The notes under the pieces: model-generated
Database searches by the model: none
What the model was told of the DNA's origin: nothing
The model's input: the letters and a program-made list of their open reading frames with translations, nothing else
Made by a program: the position numbers and the translations under genes
NCBI GenBank assembly: GCA_018969425.1
Contig: JAGWYJ010000016.1
Coordinates: forward strand, 1-64,000
Length of the DNA: 64,000 bases
Direction of reading: 5' to 3'
DNA from: Alphaproteobacteria bacterium
GTDB lineage: Bacteria; Pseudomonadota; Alphaproteobacteria; Caulobacterales; Hyphomonadaceae
Part shown: one piece after another, positions 40,856 through 49,683 of the stretch
Numbering within the stretch: position 1 is the first letter of the stretch
Layout: each line of letters opens with the position of its first letter

Positions 40856-42271
40856 CTACGTATTCGATGATCGTCTGAGAAACGCCGGAATTTCAAGATC
40901 GTTGTCGAACTTATCATCGGGGACAGGGGCAGGAGCGTCCTCCGCAGCTTGAACCGGCCGATCGGACTTCGCCTTGAAACCGCCGAAGAGGGAGCCGAAC
41001 GCTCGACTATGCGGCTCGCCTGGAGGGATGGAGCTGGGACCAGATACCGACACCGCGGGCGCAAGGCCGATCTCCTTCTCGACCTCCTCGCTTTCCTCCT
41101 CCTTCGCATGCGTCGGACGCACGGGCGTGCGAATAATAGGATGGGTCGGGCGCGCGGGCGCATCCGTCGTTTGGATCGGCGCCGAAACAACCTCCTGCGG
41201 AAGAGCAGCAGGCGCATCCGGGATGGATGAAGAGGCGATCGTTTCCCGGCCCTCCGGAATATGAAGGACGGCTGACACGGTCGGAGCGGGCTCGAGGACG
41301 GAAGCGATCGGCGATGTTCGGACAAGGTCAATCCGGCTGACGCCTGCGGCCACGACAGATACCCTGATGCGGCCCTCCATGGCTTCATCGAAGGTCGACC
41401 CAAGAATAAGATGCCCGTCAGGATCCACTTCGCGACGGATCTCGTTGGCCGCCTCATCGACCTCGAAAAGCGTCATGTCGCGACCGCCCGTTATATTGAT
41501 CAGAACGCCGCGCGCGCCCTTCATGGACACATCGTCCAAAAGCGGATTGGCTATGGCCGCGCGAGCAGCCGTCAGAGCGCGATCCTCCCCCTCCGCCTCA
41601 CCGGTCCCCATCATGGCTGTTCCCATGCCAGCCATGACAGTCCGCACATCGGCGAAATCAAGATTAATGAGGCCGGGCATGACCATGAGATCAGTGATCC
41701 CCCGGACCCCGGAATAAAGGACACGGTCAGCCATATGGAACGCTTCGGCAAACGTTGTGTTACGGCTCGCTATCCTGAACAGGTTCTGATTGGGAATGAT
41801 GATCAGAGTATCCACCTCTGAACGAAGATCTGCGATACCCCTCTCAGCCACCGACATGCGCCTCTTGCCTTCGAAGTCGAAAGGCTTGGTCACGACCCCT
41901 ACGGTGAGCACTTTCTGTTCGCGAGCGATTCGGGCGATGATCGGAGCCGCTCCGGTTCCGGTTCCGCCGCCCATGCCGGCAGCGATGAAACACATATGAG
42001 CGCCCTGGAGGAGCTTCCGGATTTCCTCAGACGACTCTTTGGCCGCTTCGGCCCCGACTTCAGGATTCGCGCCAGCCCCGAGACCCTCCGTGCGATTAAC
42101 GCCCAGCTGGATATGCTTAGACGCCTTGGACCGCGTGAGAGCTTGAGCATCGGTGTTGGCCACAACGAACTCGACGCCCTGAAGATTGGCTTCGATCATG
42201 TTGTTGACCGCATTGCCTCCGGCGCCGCCGACGCCAATGACAACTATGCGGGGGCTCAGTTCAAACGCCAT
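40856..42271 (-). CDS. ftsZ: Cell division GTPase FtsZ
   Basis: FtsZ forms the division ring. The N-terminal GTPase has [18 protein letters not shown], the tubulin signature [10 protein letters not shown] (101-110), and [20 protein letters not shown]. After the C-terminal domain (about residue 320) comes a disordered linker of some 130 residues rich in Pro, Ala and Glu. The short C-terminal peptide [10 protein letters not shown], which binds FtsA and other partners, closes the protein. A long linker of this kind is usual in Alphaproteobacteria. The start is the ATG at 42271 with AGGTG upstream. A candidate CtrA box lies in the gap between ftsA and ftsZ. Confidence 0.97.
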   Translation of the reverse strand: MAFELSPRIVVIGVGGAGGNAVNNMIEANLQGVEFVVANTDAQALTRSKASKHIQLGVNRTEGLGAGANPEVGAEAAKESSEEIRKLLQGAHMCFIAAGMGGGTGTGAAPIIARIAREQKVLTVGVVTKPFDFEGKRRMSVAERGIADLRSEVDTLIIIPNQNLFRIASRNTTFAEAFHMADRVLYSGVRGITDLMVMPGLINLDFADVRTVMAGMGTAMMGTGEAEGEDRALTAARAAIANPLLDDVSMKGARGVLINITGGRDMTLFEVDEAANEIRREVDPDGHLILGSTFDEAMEGRIRVSVVAAGVSRIDLVRTSPIASVLEPAPTVSAVLHIPEGRETIASSSIPDAPAALPQEVVSAPIQTTDAPARPTHPIIRTPVRPTHAKEEESEEVEKEIGLAPAVSVSGPSSIPPGEPHSRAFGSLFGGFKAKSDRPVQAAEDAPAPVPDDKFDNDLEIPAFLRRSSNT

Positions 42272-42345
42272 CACACACCTCGACTAAACACGCCCCCCAC
42301 GATCCACAGGATCAAGGCTATTTAAGGGAGAATCGAAGGTTATGC

Positions 42346-42360
42346 CTAAGCCTGTCTTAA
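42346..42360. promoter_or_regulatory. Candidate CtrA-binding site upstream of ftsZ
   Basis: CTAA, seven bases, TTAA (read as TTAA, seven bases, TTAG on the ftsZ strand) differs in one position from the CtrA consensus of two TTAA half-sites seven bases apart. It lies 75 bases before the ftsZ ATG, in a gap that should hold the ftsZ promoter. In Caulobacter, CtrA represses ftsZ. A one-mismatch site can occur by chance. Confidence 0.4.
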
Positions 42361-42374
42361 AGAGGCAGGATTTT

Positions 42375-43667
42375 TCAGAAATTTTCTTTCAGCCAGACAG
42401 CCAGGCTTCGCAGCATTCCGGCGGAATCGCCCTCTCCTCCGAGCTGCCCAGGTCGAAGAGCGCCAAGACCGTTGAGCATCTCCCACCGAACCAATCCTGC
42501 TGCTGAAGAGAAGGCCGGTGCGCCAAAAACCTCCCCCAGACCACGGACATTGGCCGGTCGCGCCAGACGAACTGGAGCGCGAAACACATCTTCTGCGACT
42601 TCCCGGATGCCGACGAGCTGACTTCCCCCGCCGGTCAGAACGATGCGTCTCGGCAGGGGACGCCCTGCTGCCGAAGCGCGCGACAGCTGACTATCCACCA
42701 GCTCGAACAGCTCCTCGATCCTGGGCCTCAGGATACGAACAATATCAGCTCGGGTGCACTGAGCCGCCTCCAGGCGACCGTCAGCCCCAAGACGTGGCGC
42801 TTCCACCAGTTCAAAGGCATCCACATCGGTCAAGGCGACAGCTCCGTAGAGTGTCTTGAGCCGTTCAGCGGCAGCGTTCGTCGTCCCCAGTCCCTGAGCC
42901 AGATCGGCTGTCGCCTTCGAACACCCTATCGGCAGCGTTTCAATATGAACGAGATCTCCTTCATCGAAGGCGGCTGCGCTCGTAACGCCCCCTCCAAGAT
43001 CGATGACGACAACCCCATTTTGCGCTTCATCCTCAACAAGGACGGATAATCCGGAAGCATAACAGGACGAAACCAGCGCTACAGGATTGAGATGGGCCTT
43101 TCCGATGCATTTGACGATGTTTCGAAGCCCTGCCTGCGGAGCCGAGACGACCACAAAGCTCGCCGAGAGCACGTCGGCGCACATCCCCCGCGGGTCTCTC
43201 ACGCCGGACATGCCGTCGACTGTGAACGACAGTGAGGAACTGTGCAGAACCCTCCGCCCAGCAGCCTGAAAACCTTCAAGTGCGGCCTCGCGAACCTCAC
43301 GAACATGCTGGGCGACGACCTCCCGGCCCGAAAGCTGCGTCTTGGCGCGCACGATATTGCTTCGAATATCCGGACCGCTGACGCCGACCACCACATCATT
43401 GATCCGCTGGTCGGCCACCCTTTCCGCCTGCTCGACCGCAAGACGGATCGATCGCTCCAGAGCGTCGAGGTCCACGACTGTGCCGGCCCTCATTCCCCGG
43501 GTCGCCTGCACCCCGGCGGCCGCGATTAGAGGCTCGCCGTCAACAGTATCCGAACGCCTCGAGATCATGCATGTGATCTTGGAGGTCCCGATATCAAGAG
43601 CGGCGACCAGCGGGCTACGGCCCAGGCTCCGGTCACGGCCTCCGGCGCGTTGAGCGAGCCCGGACAT
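42375..43667 (-). CDS. ftsA: Cell division protein FtsA
   Basis: FtsA is an actin-like ATPase that anchors FtsZ to the membrane. VAALDIGTSKITCMISRRSD is phosphate loop 1. The 1C domain lies at about residues 90-175, GVVVIDLGGGVTSAAAFDEG is phosphate loop 2, and IVLTGGGSQLVGIREVAEDV is the adenosine motif. A C-terminal amphipathic helix (MLRSLAVWLKENF) is the membrane anchor. The length of 430 is standard. The ATG at 43665-43667 is 4 bases after the ftsQ stop, so it is coupled to ftsQ. Confidence 0.95.
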   Translation of the reverse strand: MSGLAQRAGGRDRSLGRSPLVAALDIGTSKITCMISRRSDTVDGEPLIAAAGVQATRGMRAGTVVDLDALERSIRLAVEQAERVADQRINDVVVGVSGPDIRSNIVRAKTQLSGREVVAQHVREVREAALEGFQAAGRRVLHSSSLSFTVDGMSGVRDPRGMCADVLSASFVVVSAPQAGLRNIVKCIGKAHLNPVALVSSCYASGLSVLVEDEAQNGVVVIDLGGGVTSAAAFDEGDLVHIETLPIGCSKATADLAQGLGTTNAAAERLKTLYGAVALTDVDAFELVEAPRLGADGRLEAAQCTRADIVRILRPRIEELFELVDSQLSRASAAGRPLPRRIVLTGGGSQLVGIREVAEDVFRAPVRLARPANVRGLGEVFGAPAFSSAAGLVRWEMLNGLGALRPGQLGGEGDSAGMLRSLAVWLKENF

Positions 43668-43671
43668 GACC

Positions 43672-44556
43672 TCATGCCCCTCCCAGCTCGGAAGAAGAGG
43701 GGGCTCCCGGCAGAGGCCTCAGAGCAAACCGATCGGGATGACGCGCATCGATACGAGACACTGGAAGTTCCAGAATGCGGTTCTGAGCCTGGAGAAAATT
43801 AAGCGCCCTCAGAGCTTCGCCCATTCCATCATCCGCAGGAAGCGCCACATCCACGCCCTCTTCAAACCGGATATCCCATCGGCGCCCCCCGATCCGCTCC
43901 GCTCCATCGAGACGGATCGCCAACTCCGGATAATCGCCCAAAGCAGCCAGCAACGCCGGCGCGGCATGGTTGCCGTCTGCTCCGCTGATGCGGGGCAGAT
44001 GCAAATGATCATTCATGTCCGCCTGAACAAAGACCTCGCCATGCTGATCGATTACCTTCCACGTCTCCCCGTCGCGCCACAGAGCGACCGGCTCGCGTGT
44101 CTCAGCGATGATTGTGATTTGATCAGGCCACAATCGCTGGACGCTGACGCCGCCGACGGCGTCAAGTTCCTCGACACGGGCCTTTATGGTCAAAGGATCA
44201 GCGGCAAGCATGCTCTCGCCAGGCTCGAGCATTGCGGCGTCCCGGGCTCGCTGTTCAAGCAGCGGATCAAGACCGACCACGACAATCTTGTCGACCGTGA
44301 GCCCCGCGGACCTCATCACCGCATCCAGTCCCGAGCTCATGCGAACGCCAACGGACCCCAACGAGCCGCCAAGCCAGGCCGCAGCCGCGATGACTGCAGC
44401 CAGCCCGACGACCGACCCCAGCGCGTAGGCCCCTATTCTCTCCCGGAGACTTTGGGCTTCGTAAGGCGACGCCAGGGTCGAACGCGAAGATGGAAGTTCG
44501 TCGTCGAACTCCTCGTCATCTTCGACCTTTGGACGGGAACGTATCACCTTTGGCAT
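43672..44556 (-). CDS. ftsQ: Cell division protein FtsQ
   Basis: FtsQ connects early and late divisome proteins. It has a cytoplasmic tail with an acidic patch ([11 protein letters not shown]), one membrane span at about residues 41-62 ([20 protein letters not shown]), and a periplasmic POTRA domain ([20 protein letters not shown] and [20 protein letters not shown]). The FtsQ/DivIB region follows ([20 protein letters not shown]). The length of 294 fits alphaproteobacterial members. The start ATG (44554-44556) lies within the last codons of ddl, overlapping by 13 bases. Confidence 0.93.
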   Translation of the reverse strand: MPKVIRSRPKVEDDEEFDDELPSSRSTLASPYEAQSLRERIGAYALGSVVGLAAVIAAAAWLGGSLGSVGVRMSSGLDAVMRSAGLTVDKIVVVGLDPLLEQRARDAAMLEPGESMLAADPLTIKARVEELDAVGGVSVQRLWPDQITIIAETREPVALWRDGETWKVIDQHGEVFVQADMNDHLHLPRISGADGNHAAPALLAALGDYPELAIRLDGAERIGGRRWDIRFEEGVDVALPADDGMGEALRALNFLQAQNRILELPVSRIDARHPDRFALRPLPGAPSSSELGGA

Positions 44557-45452
44557 GAGGCGTCCTCGATCATCCAGCTGACCAGCGACGGATAGTCGAT
44601 CCCAAGATGCGCCGCCTGCTCGGGAATGAGAGAGGTAGGCGTCATGCCTGGCTGAGTATTGGTTTCGAGTATCACCAGTCGGTCCGCTTGTTCGTCATAT
44701 CTGAAATCTGATCGCGTCACGCCCCTGCAGCCGAGAGCCGTGTGCGCGCGGAGCGAAGCATCGAGCGCCGCGGCAGTGACCCGATCGGGCAGAGGTGCAG
44801 GCAACACGTGACGAGACCCTCCAGCATCATATTTTGCTTGGTAATCGTAATATTCCCTTAAAGTCGTGATCTCTGTCACAGCCATGGCTCGATCGCCCAT
44901 GACGCCCACAGTAAGCTCCCGACCAGGAATAAACGCCTCGACAAGCGCGCGTCGCCCGAAACTCCAGGTGCCGTCGGAAAGCTCCTTCGGGGGACGATTC
45001 GCACCTTTGGGAATGATCCTGACGCCAAAGCTCGAGCCTTCCGCTATCGGCTTGATGACATAAGGCGGCGCCATCACGTGTTCGCGCGCGATATCTGCGA
45101 GATCGAACACTCCGCCTTCGGCAATGTCGAGACCGTGCTGGGCGTAAATCGCGCGGGCCTTGTCCTTGTCCATGGCGAGGGCGGAGGCAAGCACGCCTGA
45201 ATGCGAGTAAGGAAGGCCGAGGATTTCAAGAAGCCCCTGGACGCAGCCATCCTCCCCCCAGGGCCCATGAAGCGCGTTCAGGACCACGTCGGGAGCGCAC
45301 GCGCGCAACCGCTCCGCAAGATCCCTATCCGCGTCGATTTCGATAACGTCATAACCCTGAGTGCGGGCGGCGGCCGCCATGCCTCGCCCAGAGGATAATG
45401 AGACGGGCCGTTCCGACGACCAGCCCCCGGCGATGACCGCGACCCGCTTCAT
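44544..45452 (-). CDS. ddl: D-alanine-D-alanine ligase
   Basis: Ddl makes the D-Ala-D-Ala dipeptide for peptidoglycan. [20 protein letters not shown] opens the fold and [20 protein letters not shown] is family signature 1. [16 protein letters not shown] is the ATP-grasp lysine region, and [20 protein letters not shown] the Mg/ATP and second-alanine site. Starting at the ATG at 45450-45452 (GAGG six bases upstream) gives 302 residues; the frame opens at a TTG four codons earlier. It is the first gene of the ddl-ftsQ-ftsA run after the interruption in the dcw cluster. Its expression must come from a promoter in the 140 bases shared with the divergent lipoprotein gene. Confidence 0.95.
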   Translation of the reverse strand: MKRVAVIAGGWSSERPVSLSSGRGMAAAARTQGYDVIEIDADRDLAERLRACAPDVVLNALHGPWGEDGCVQGLLEILGLPYSHSGVLASALAMDKDKARAIYAQHGLDIAEGGVFDLADIAREHVMAPPYVIKPIAEGSSFGVRIIPKGANRPPKELSDGTWSFGRRALVEAFIPGRELTVGVMGDRAMAVTEITTLREYYDYQAKYDAGGSRHVLPAPLPDRVTAAALDASLRAHTALGCRGVTRSDFRYDEQADRLVILETNTQPGMTPTSLIPEQAAHLGIDYPSLVSWMIEDASCQR

Positions 45453-45593
45453 TGAGACCCTCAACGCTGTCGGAGATCGGCTCTCGACCTCTCTGACCCA
45501 AGTTCAATTTGGTCTGGATTACGATATGGTGAAAGATCAAAGCGCAGGCCGATGGTGTGTCTGTCATCGGGCGCCCGATGAAGCGAGGGGTCA

Positions 45594-46709
45594 ATGAGAC
45601 GATACTCAGGGATTTCAATATGCGTATTGATGGGCCTCGCCGTGCTCGCGGCGACGGCGTCAGGGTGCGCAACCGCACAGACGGTCCAAAGCGTTCCGAC
45701 TTCAAGAGCTGAAACTTTGACTGTGATGCGGATTGGAGACGGTCCGATCATCCACTCAGGCCTCCATCCCTCGATCGGCGAGAACATTCAGGGGCCCTCA
45801 TTGATCAGGGTGCCCGAGTGGGTTCCGGACCGGCTTGGGAACTATTACCTGTATTTTGCGGATCATAAGGGGGGCTTCATTCGTCTCGCCTACGCGAACG
45901 ATCTGCGTGGACCTTGGACTATTCATCCGCCAGGGGCGCTGCGCCTCAATCAAACGCCTTTTGCGCAAACGCCGCCGGCCTACACAGCCGCCGACCTCGA
46001 AGCTTTCCGCACTCAGATTAAATCGGGAGGCATGGATGAAGCGCTATTCAAGGACCTCGCGTTAGACGCCGCCACTCCGCACATCGCCTCGCCTGACGTC
46101 CATGTCGACACGAAGAACCGACGGATTGTGATGTATTATCACGGCCTCGAAACCTTCGGCCGTCAGACAACAAGGGTTGCTATCTCCAAGGACGGACAAA
46201 ACTTCGTCGCGATGGACGAAGAGCTGGGGCGGACGTATTGGCGGGCCTTCAACCATGATGGCATGACATACGCCATCGCCATGCCAGGGGTGTTTTACCG
46301 ATCAAACAACGCCCTTCAGGGGTTCGAACAGGGACCCACTCTTTTTAAGCCGTCGATGCGCCACGCAGCGGTGTTTAAGCGGGACAAAACGCTGTTTGTC
46401 GTCTGGACGGAGGTAGGCGGAGAGCCCCCTGAGCGGCTCCTTATCAGCAAAATCGACGTCAGCGGCCCGTGGGAAAGCTGGCGGGTAAGCGAAACGCGGG
46501 AGCTCCTCCGTCCTGAACGCCCCTGGGAAGGGGCTGATTTGCCGCTGACGCCGTCATTTCGGAGCACAGCTCCGGGCCGAGTGAACCAGCTCAGAGACCC
46601 TGCAATCTTTGAGGAAGACAACAAAGTTTACCTCCTCTACGCCATCGCCGGAGAGAGCGGAATCGCCATCGCAGAAATCAAGGGCCTCTCAGCCTCGGCG
46701 TCCCCCTAA
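45594..46709 (+). CDS. Lipoprotein with a glycoside hydrolase 43/68-like beta-propeller
   Basis: A lipoprotein signal ends AATASGC at Cys25. The mature 345 residues show a five-bladed propeller pattern: QGPSLIRVPEWVPDRLGNYY followed by LYFADHKGGFIRLAYANDLR, HIASPDVHVDTKNRRIVMYY followed by HG, VAISKDGQNFVAMDEELG, and LRDPAIFEEDNKVYLLYAIA. Blades beginning with Pro-Asp or Asp-Pro are typical of GH43 and related families, but I do not see all three catalytic carboxylates convincingly. It may be a carbohydrate-active enzyme or a binding protein. GAGGGG just before the ATG supports the start. It is divergent from ddl and 22 bases ahead of a HAD gene. Confidence 0.6.
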   Translation: MRRYSGISICVLMGLAVLAATASGCATAQTVQSVPTSRAETLTVMRIGDGPIIHSGLHPSIGENIQGPSLIRVPEWVPDRLGNYYLYFADHKGGFIRLAYANDLRGPWTIHPPGALRLNQTPFAQTPPAYTAADLEAFRTQIKSGGMDEALFKDLALDAATPHIASPDVHVDTKNRRIVMYYHGLETFGRQTTRVAISKDGQNFVAMDEELGRTYWRAFNHDGMTYAIAMPGVFYRSNNALQGFEQGPTLFKPSMRHAAVFKRDKTLFVVWTEVGGEPPERLLISKIDVSGPWESWRVSETRELLRPERPWEGADLPLTPSFRSTAPGRVNQLRDPAIFEEDNKVYLLYAIAGESGIAIAEIKGLSASASP

Positions 46710-46731
46710 GACGAGAGAAGCAAGACAACAG

Positions 46732-47442
46732 ATGCCCGTTTCACTGATTGGGATCGATGCTGACGACACCCTATGGCACAACGAAACCGTCTTCAGGATG
46801 ACCCACCAGCGCTTCAACGAGCTCCTCGGAGAATTCGCTTCTCCCGAAGACATAGAACATACGCTCAATCAAACCGAGCAGCGCAACATCGCGGTCTATG
46901 GATACGGCGCAAAGGGTTTCACGCTGTCGATGATAGAAACAGCGCTCGAAATCAGCGAAGGCCGCGTGTCCGGCGGCGTGATGCGTGAAATCATGGCTGC
47001 GGGCAAGGACATGATGCGCCACCCTGTCACCCCCTTGCCCGGAGTCGATGCGGCGCTGACAGAATTGGCGCAGCGCGGCAAGCTGATCCTCATCACCAAG
47101 GGGGATCTGTTTCACCAGGAAAGCAAGCTGGCGGCCTCAGGTCTTGGAAGTCGGTTTTCCGGGGTCGAGATCGTGAGCGAAAAGACATCCGACATCTATC
47201 GGAGGATCTTTCACCGTCATGGGGGAGCGCCTGACAAATCTCTCATGGCCGGCAATTCGATGAGATCAGATGTTCTGCCCATGCTTGAGGCGGGAGGCTA
47301 CGCAGCCTATGTGCCCTACCCCCTTATTTGGTCGCATGAGGCCGCCGATCCGCCTGAGAACCATCCCCGCTTTCGGGAACTCCCCACCCTTTCGGATCTC
47401 TGCGATTGGGTTGATGAAATCCAGAATGGCGGAAAATCCTGA
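46732..47442 (+). CDS. HAD family hydrolase
   Basis: The 236-residue protein has HAD motif I in LIGIDADDTLWHNETVFRMT (Asp nucleophile and Asp+2), a helical cap of about 80 residues, motif II in LILITKGD, a motif III lysine in SEKTSDIYRRIF, and motif IV in LMAGNSMRSDVLPMLEAGG. This is the layout of small phosphatases of the YjjG or phosphoglycolate-phosphatase kind. The substrate is unknown. I use the ATG at 46732, where conservation starts; the open frame runs further upstream into the previous gene but has no homology pattern. It follows the propeller lipoprotein closely and probably shares its transcript. Confidence 0.85.
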   Translation: MPVSLIGIDADDTLWHNETVFRMTHQRFNELLGEFASPEDIEHTLNQTEQRNIAVYGYGAKGFTLSMIETALEISEGRVSGGVMREIMAAGKDMMRHPVTPLPGVDAALTELAQRGKLILITKGDLFHQESKLAASGLGSRFSGVEIVSEKTSDIYRRIFHRHGGAPDKSLMAGNSMRSDVLPMLEAGGYAAYVPYPLIWSHEAADPPENHPRFRELPTLSDLCDWVDEIQNGGKS

Positions 47443-47475
47443 TCGGGTTTTCTTCGATCACCCTCAGAACGCAGA

Positions 47476-47892
47476 TCAATCTGACAGGCCAGGGTCTCGC
47501 GGACCATCTGGACGGGTCCCGACGAACAGAGCGCATCCCCCGAGAAACAGTCCGGCGAGTGATTTCACAAAAACATGGGAAGGCGAAAAAAGAACAAGAA
47601 GGAATGAGAACGCCATCGCTCCGATAGCCAGAAACTTCACATGGCGAGGGATCGCGCCGTGCTCTCGCCAGGAGAGAATGGAACGTCCCAACTTCGGATG
47701 GGCGACCAGCCACGCCTCAAATCTCGGCGACGATCGCGCGAAGCAGGCGGCGGCGAGTATGAGGAACACCGTCCCAGGCATAAGAGGCAGGATATAGCCT
47801 GCAACACCAAGACCAAGACAGACGACGCCCCCCGCAAAATAGGCGATCCTCAGGGCTTTCGAGGATGAAAAAGGAAGGGGAGGCTCTGTCAT
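47476..47892 (-). CDS. YbaN/DUF454 family small membrane protein
   Basis: The 138 residues contain two to four hydrophobic segments (IAYFAGGVVCLGLGVAGYIL and AIGAMAFSFLLVLFSPSHVF). The DUF454 signature runs LPLMPGTVFLILAAACFARS followed by SPRFEAWLVAHPKLGRSI and WREHGAIPRHVKFLA. YbaN-like proteins sit in the inner membrane and have no firm function. GGGGAG about 10 bases upstream fits the ATG at 47890-47892. It stands alone on the minus strand between plus-strand genes. Confidence 0.88.
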   Translation of the reverse strand: MTEPPLPFSSSKALRIAYFAGGVVCLGLGVAGYILPLMPGTVFLILAAACFARSSPRFEAWLVAHPKLGRSILSWREHGAIPRHVKFLAIGAMAFSFLLVLFSPSHVFVKSLAGLFLGGCALFVGTRPDGPRDPGLSD

Positions 47893-48120
47893 TCCCGATC
47901 ATCTCCCCTTCAATGAGACCCGCCCCCCCCAGAGGAGCGATTGCGTCCGCCGGAGGACCTTTCCCCTTTTTGGCGGCCCCTCGAAAGCCCCGAACCGCCC
48001 GAGACCACGCCGAGCGCTCTCGGCAACGTGCGAAAACAGCGTCTTGGCGTCCTCAGAAAAACCCGTTTATGGTCCGGCGCATACAGATAATGACCTTAAA
48101 AGTCAGGGGAAGAGAAGAAA

Positions 48121-49536
48121 ATGACATTCCACTTTACCAAACGGAGCACGCGCCTTTGGCTAGCCGCGGTATCGGCTATTGCACTTATTTCGTGCAGCCC
48201 CCAGGCGAACGAACCGGCGACAGAAGTCGCCACCGTAACCACTCCGGCTCATGATCAGGCCTGGCCCGCGGCGGCGGCGGCGGACCCGTCAGCCCTGGGA
48301 CTGGACCCACAGGGCCTCGCGGCTCTCGATACGGCGATGGCGGCATCCGTGGCGAACCAGGACGTGGCCGGAATGGTGACCTTGCTGGCGCGCAAGGGAG
48401 AGGTGGCTCAGTTCAAGGCCTACGGCATACAGGCAGGTGAGACCCCGATGACGGAACACTCTCTGTTCCGAATCTATTCGATGTCCAAGCCGATCACAGG
48501 CGTCGCTCTGATGCAGCTTTACGAACAGGGTAAGTGGACACTGGATGATCCCGTGACCCTCCATGCGCCTGAGCTCGCTGGCCTGAAACTCATGACGGGT
48601 GTCGACTCCAAGGGACAGGCTATCCTCGCCAACCCGTCGCGACCGCCGACCATGCGCGAGATAATGACCCATACGGCCGGCTTCGGATACGGACTGTCAG
48701 GCAACGATCCTGTCAACACGGCCTTCAGGGATCAGGCTGTACTCGGCTCAGCCAACCTTGATGAAATGATGACGAAGATAGCCGGTATTCCGCTTCTCTT
48801 CGAACCGGGACAGCGTTGGTCTTACTCGGTCTCGGTGGATATTCAGGGCTATCTGGTTCAGAAGCTGTCCGGACAGAAGTTCGGCGACTATCTGAAAGAG
48901 CACGTGTTCACCCCCCTTGGCATGAACGACACGGCCTTTTTTGTAGCGGAAGAAAATCGCGGTCGGTTCTCAGACGTTTATAGCTGGGACAAGGACGCGG
49001 GAAAGCTTGTAGCCAATCCGGAGCGGCCGGATCGTCCCAGCTTCTTTGATCCCAACCGGCTTGAATCGGGCGGTGGCGGACTTGTGTCCTCCACTCACGA
49101 CTATGCCCGTTTCTGTCAAATGATGCTCAATCGCGGCGAGCTTGGCGGCAATCGAGTCCTCAAGGCGGAAACCGTGGACCTGATGACACAGAATCACATT
49201 GGCGACCTGCGTCTTTACAGCGACGGAACGAACGCCAATCCGGGACTTCCGGGCGTCGGATTCGGACTTGATTACGCCGTATACACAGACCCGGCGGCCG
49301 CCAACGCTCCTTATGGTCAGGGCGCTTATTACTGGGGGGGCGCAGCAGGCACCTGGTTCTGGATCGATCCGAAAAACGAGTTGTTCTTCATTGGCATGAT
49401 CCAGAGGATGGGAGCTTCACGTCCCGACAGCATGAACCTCAGGGACGAATCGGCGCGGCTCGTATACGCGGCCCTTACGCCGGGGGCGGCCCCCGCGTCC
49501 GCCGCGGGCGCTGGCGGCGGCGCCGGCGGACAATAA
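48121..49536 (+). CDS. Serine hydrolase lipoprotein (class C beta-lactamase/esterase fold), first copy
   Basis: A lipoprotein signal (ALISC, Cys25) precedes a penicillin-binding-like hydrolase. The nucleophile motif SMSK is at 120-123. The second motif is the Tyr region RWSYSVSVDIQGYLVQKLSG, and GGGGLVSSTHDYARFCQMML follows. The third Lys/His-Thr-Gly box is less clear. Enzymes of this group act as esterases, peptidases or beta-lactamases, so drug resistance should not be assumed. The tail is a short Gly/Ala run (AAPASAAGAGGGAGGQ). GGGGAAGAG lies upstream of the ATG. A close paralogue follows. Confidence 0.87.
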   Translation: MTFHFTKRSTRLWLAAVSAIALISCSPQANEPATEVATVTTPAHDQAWPAAAAADPSALGLDPQGLAALDTAMAASVANQDVAGMVTLLARKGEVAQFKAYGIQAGETPMTEHSLFRIYSMSKPITGVALMQLYEQGKWTLDDPVTLHAPELAGLKLMTGVDSKGQAILANPSRPPTMREIMTHTAGFGYGLSGNDPVNTAFRDQAVLGSANLDEMMTKIAGIPLLFEPGQRWSYSVSVDIQGYLVQKLSGQKFGDYLKEHVFTPLGMNDTAFFVAEENRGRFSDVYSWDKDAGKLVANPERPDRPSFFDPNRLESGGGGLVSSTHDYARFCQMMLNRGELGGNRVLKAETVDLMTQNHIGDLRLYSDGTNANPGLPGVGFGLDYAVYTDPAAANAPYGQGAYYWGGAAGTWFWIDPKNELFFIGMIQRMGASRPDSMNLRDESARLVYAALTPGAAPASAAGAGGGAGGQ

Positions 49537-49544
49537 GTGCAAAA

Positions 49545-49572
49545 CGCCCGGGAAGCATGATCTTCCCGGGCG
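49545..49572. terminator. Hairpin between the two serine hydrolase genes
   Basis: CGCCCGGGAAG (49545-49555) pairs with CTTCCCGGGCG (49562-49572), an 11-base-pair stem with a 6-base loop, nine bases after the first gene's stop. The plus strand lacks a U-run, so read-through into the second gene is possible. Confidence 0.5.
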
Positions 49573-49683
49573 CATGCCGCCTGCTCCCATCCCTGTCATT
49601 GCCCTTCTTTCAATCTGAAACGCGGCCATGCCGGGCCGAACGCCTGCCGCAGTTCAGTAAGCAAACCCTCCACGGAGAGTCTC

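Noticed and set aside
47270-47797. A 175-codon plus-strand frame crossing the end of the HAD gene and the DUF454 gene
   Set aside because: It is a shadow of two well-supported genes, with a composition unlike a real protein.
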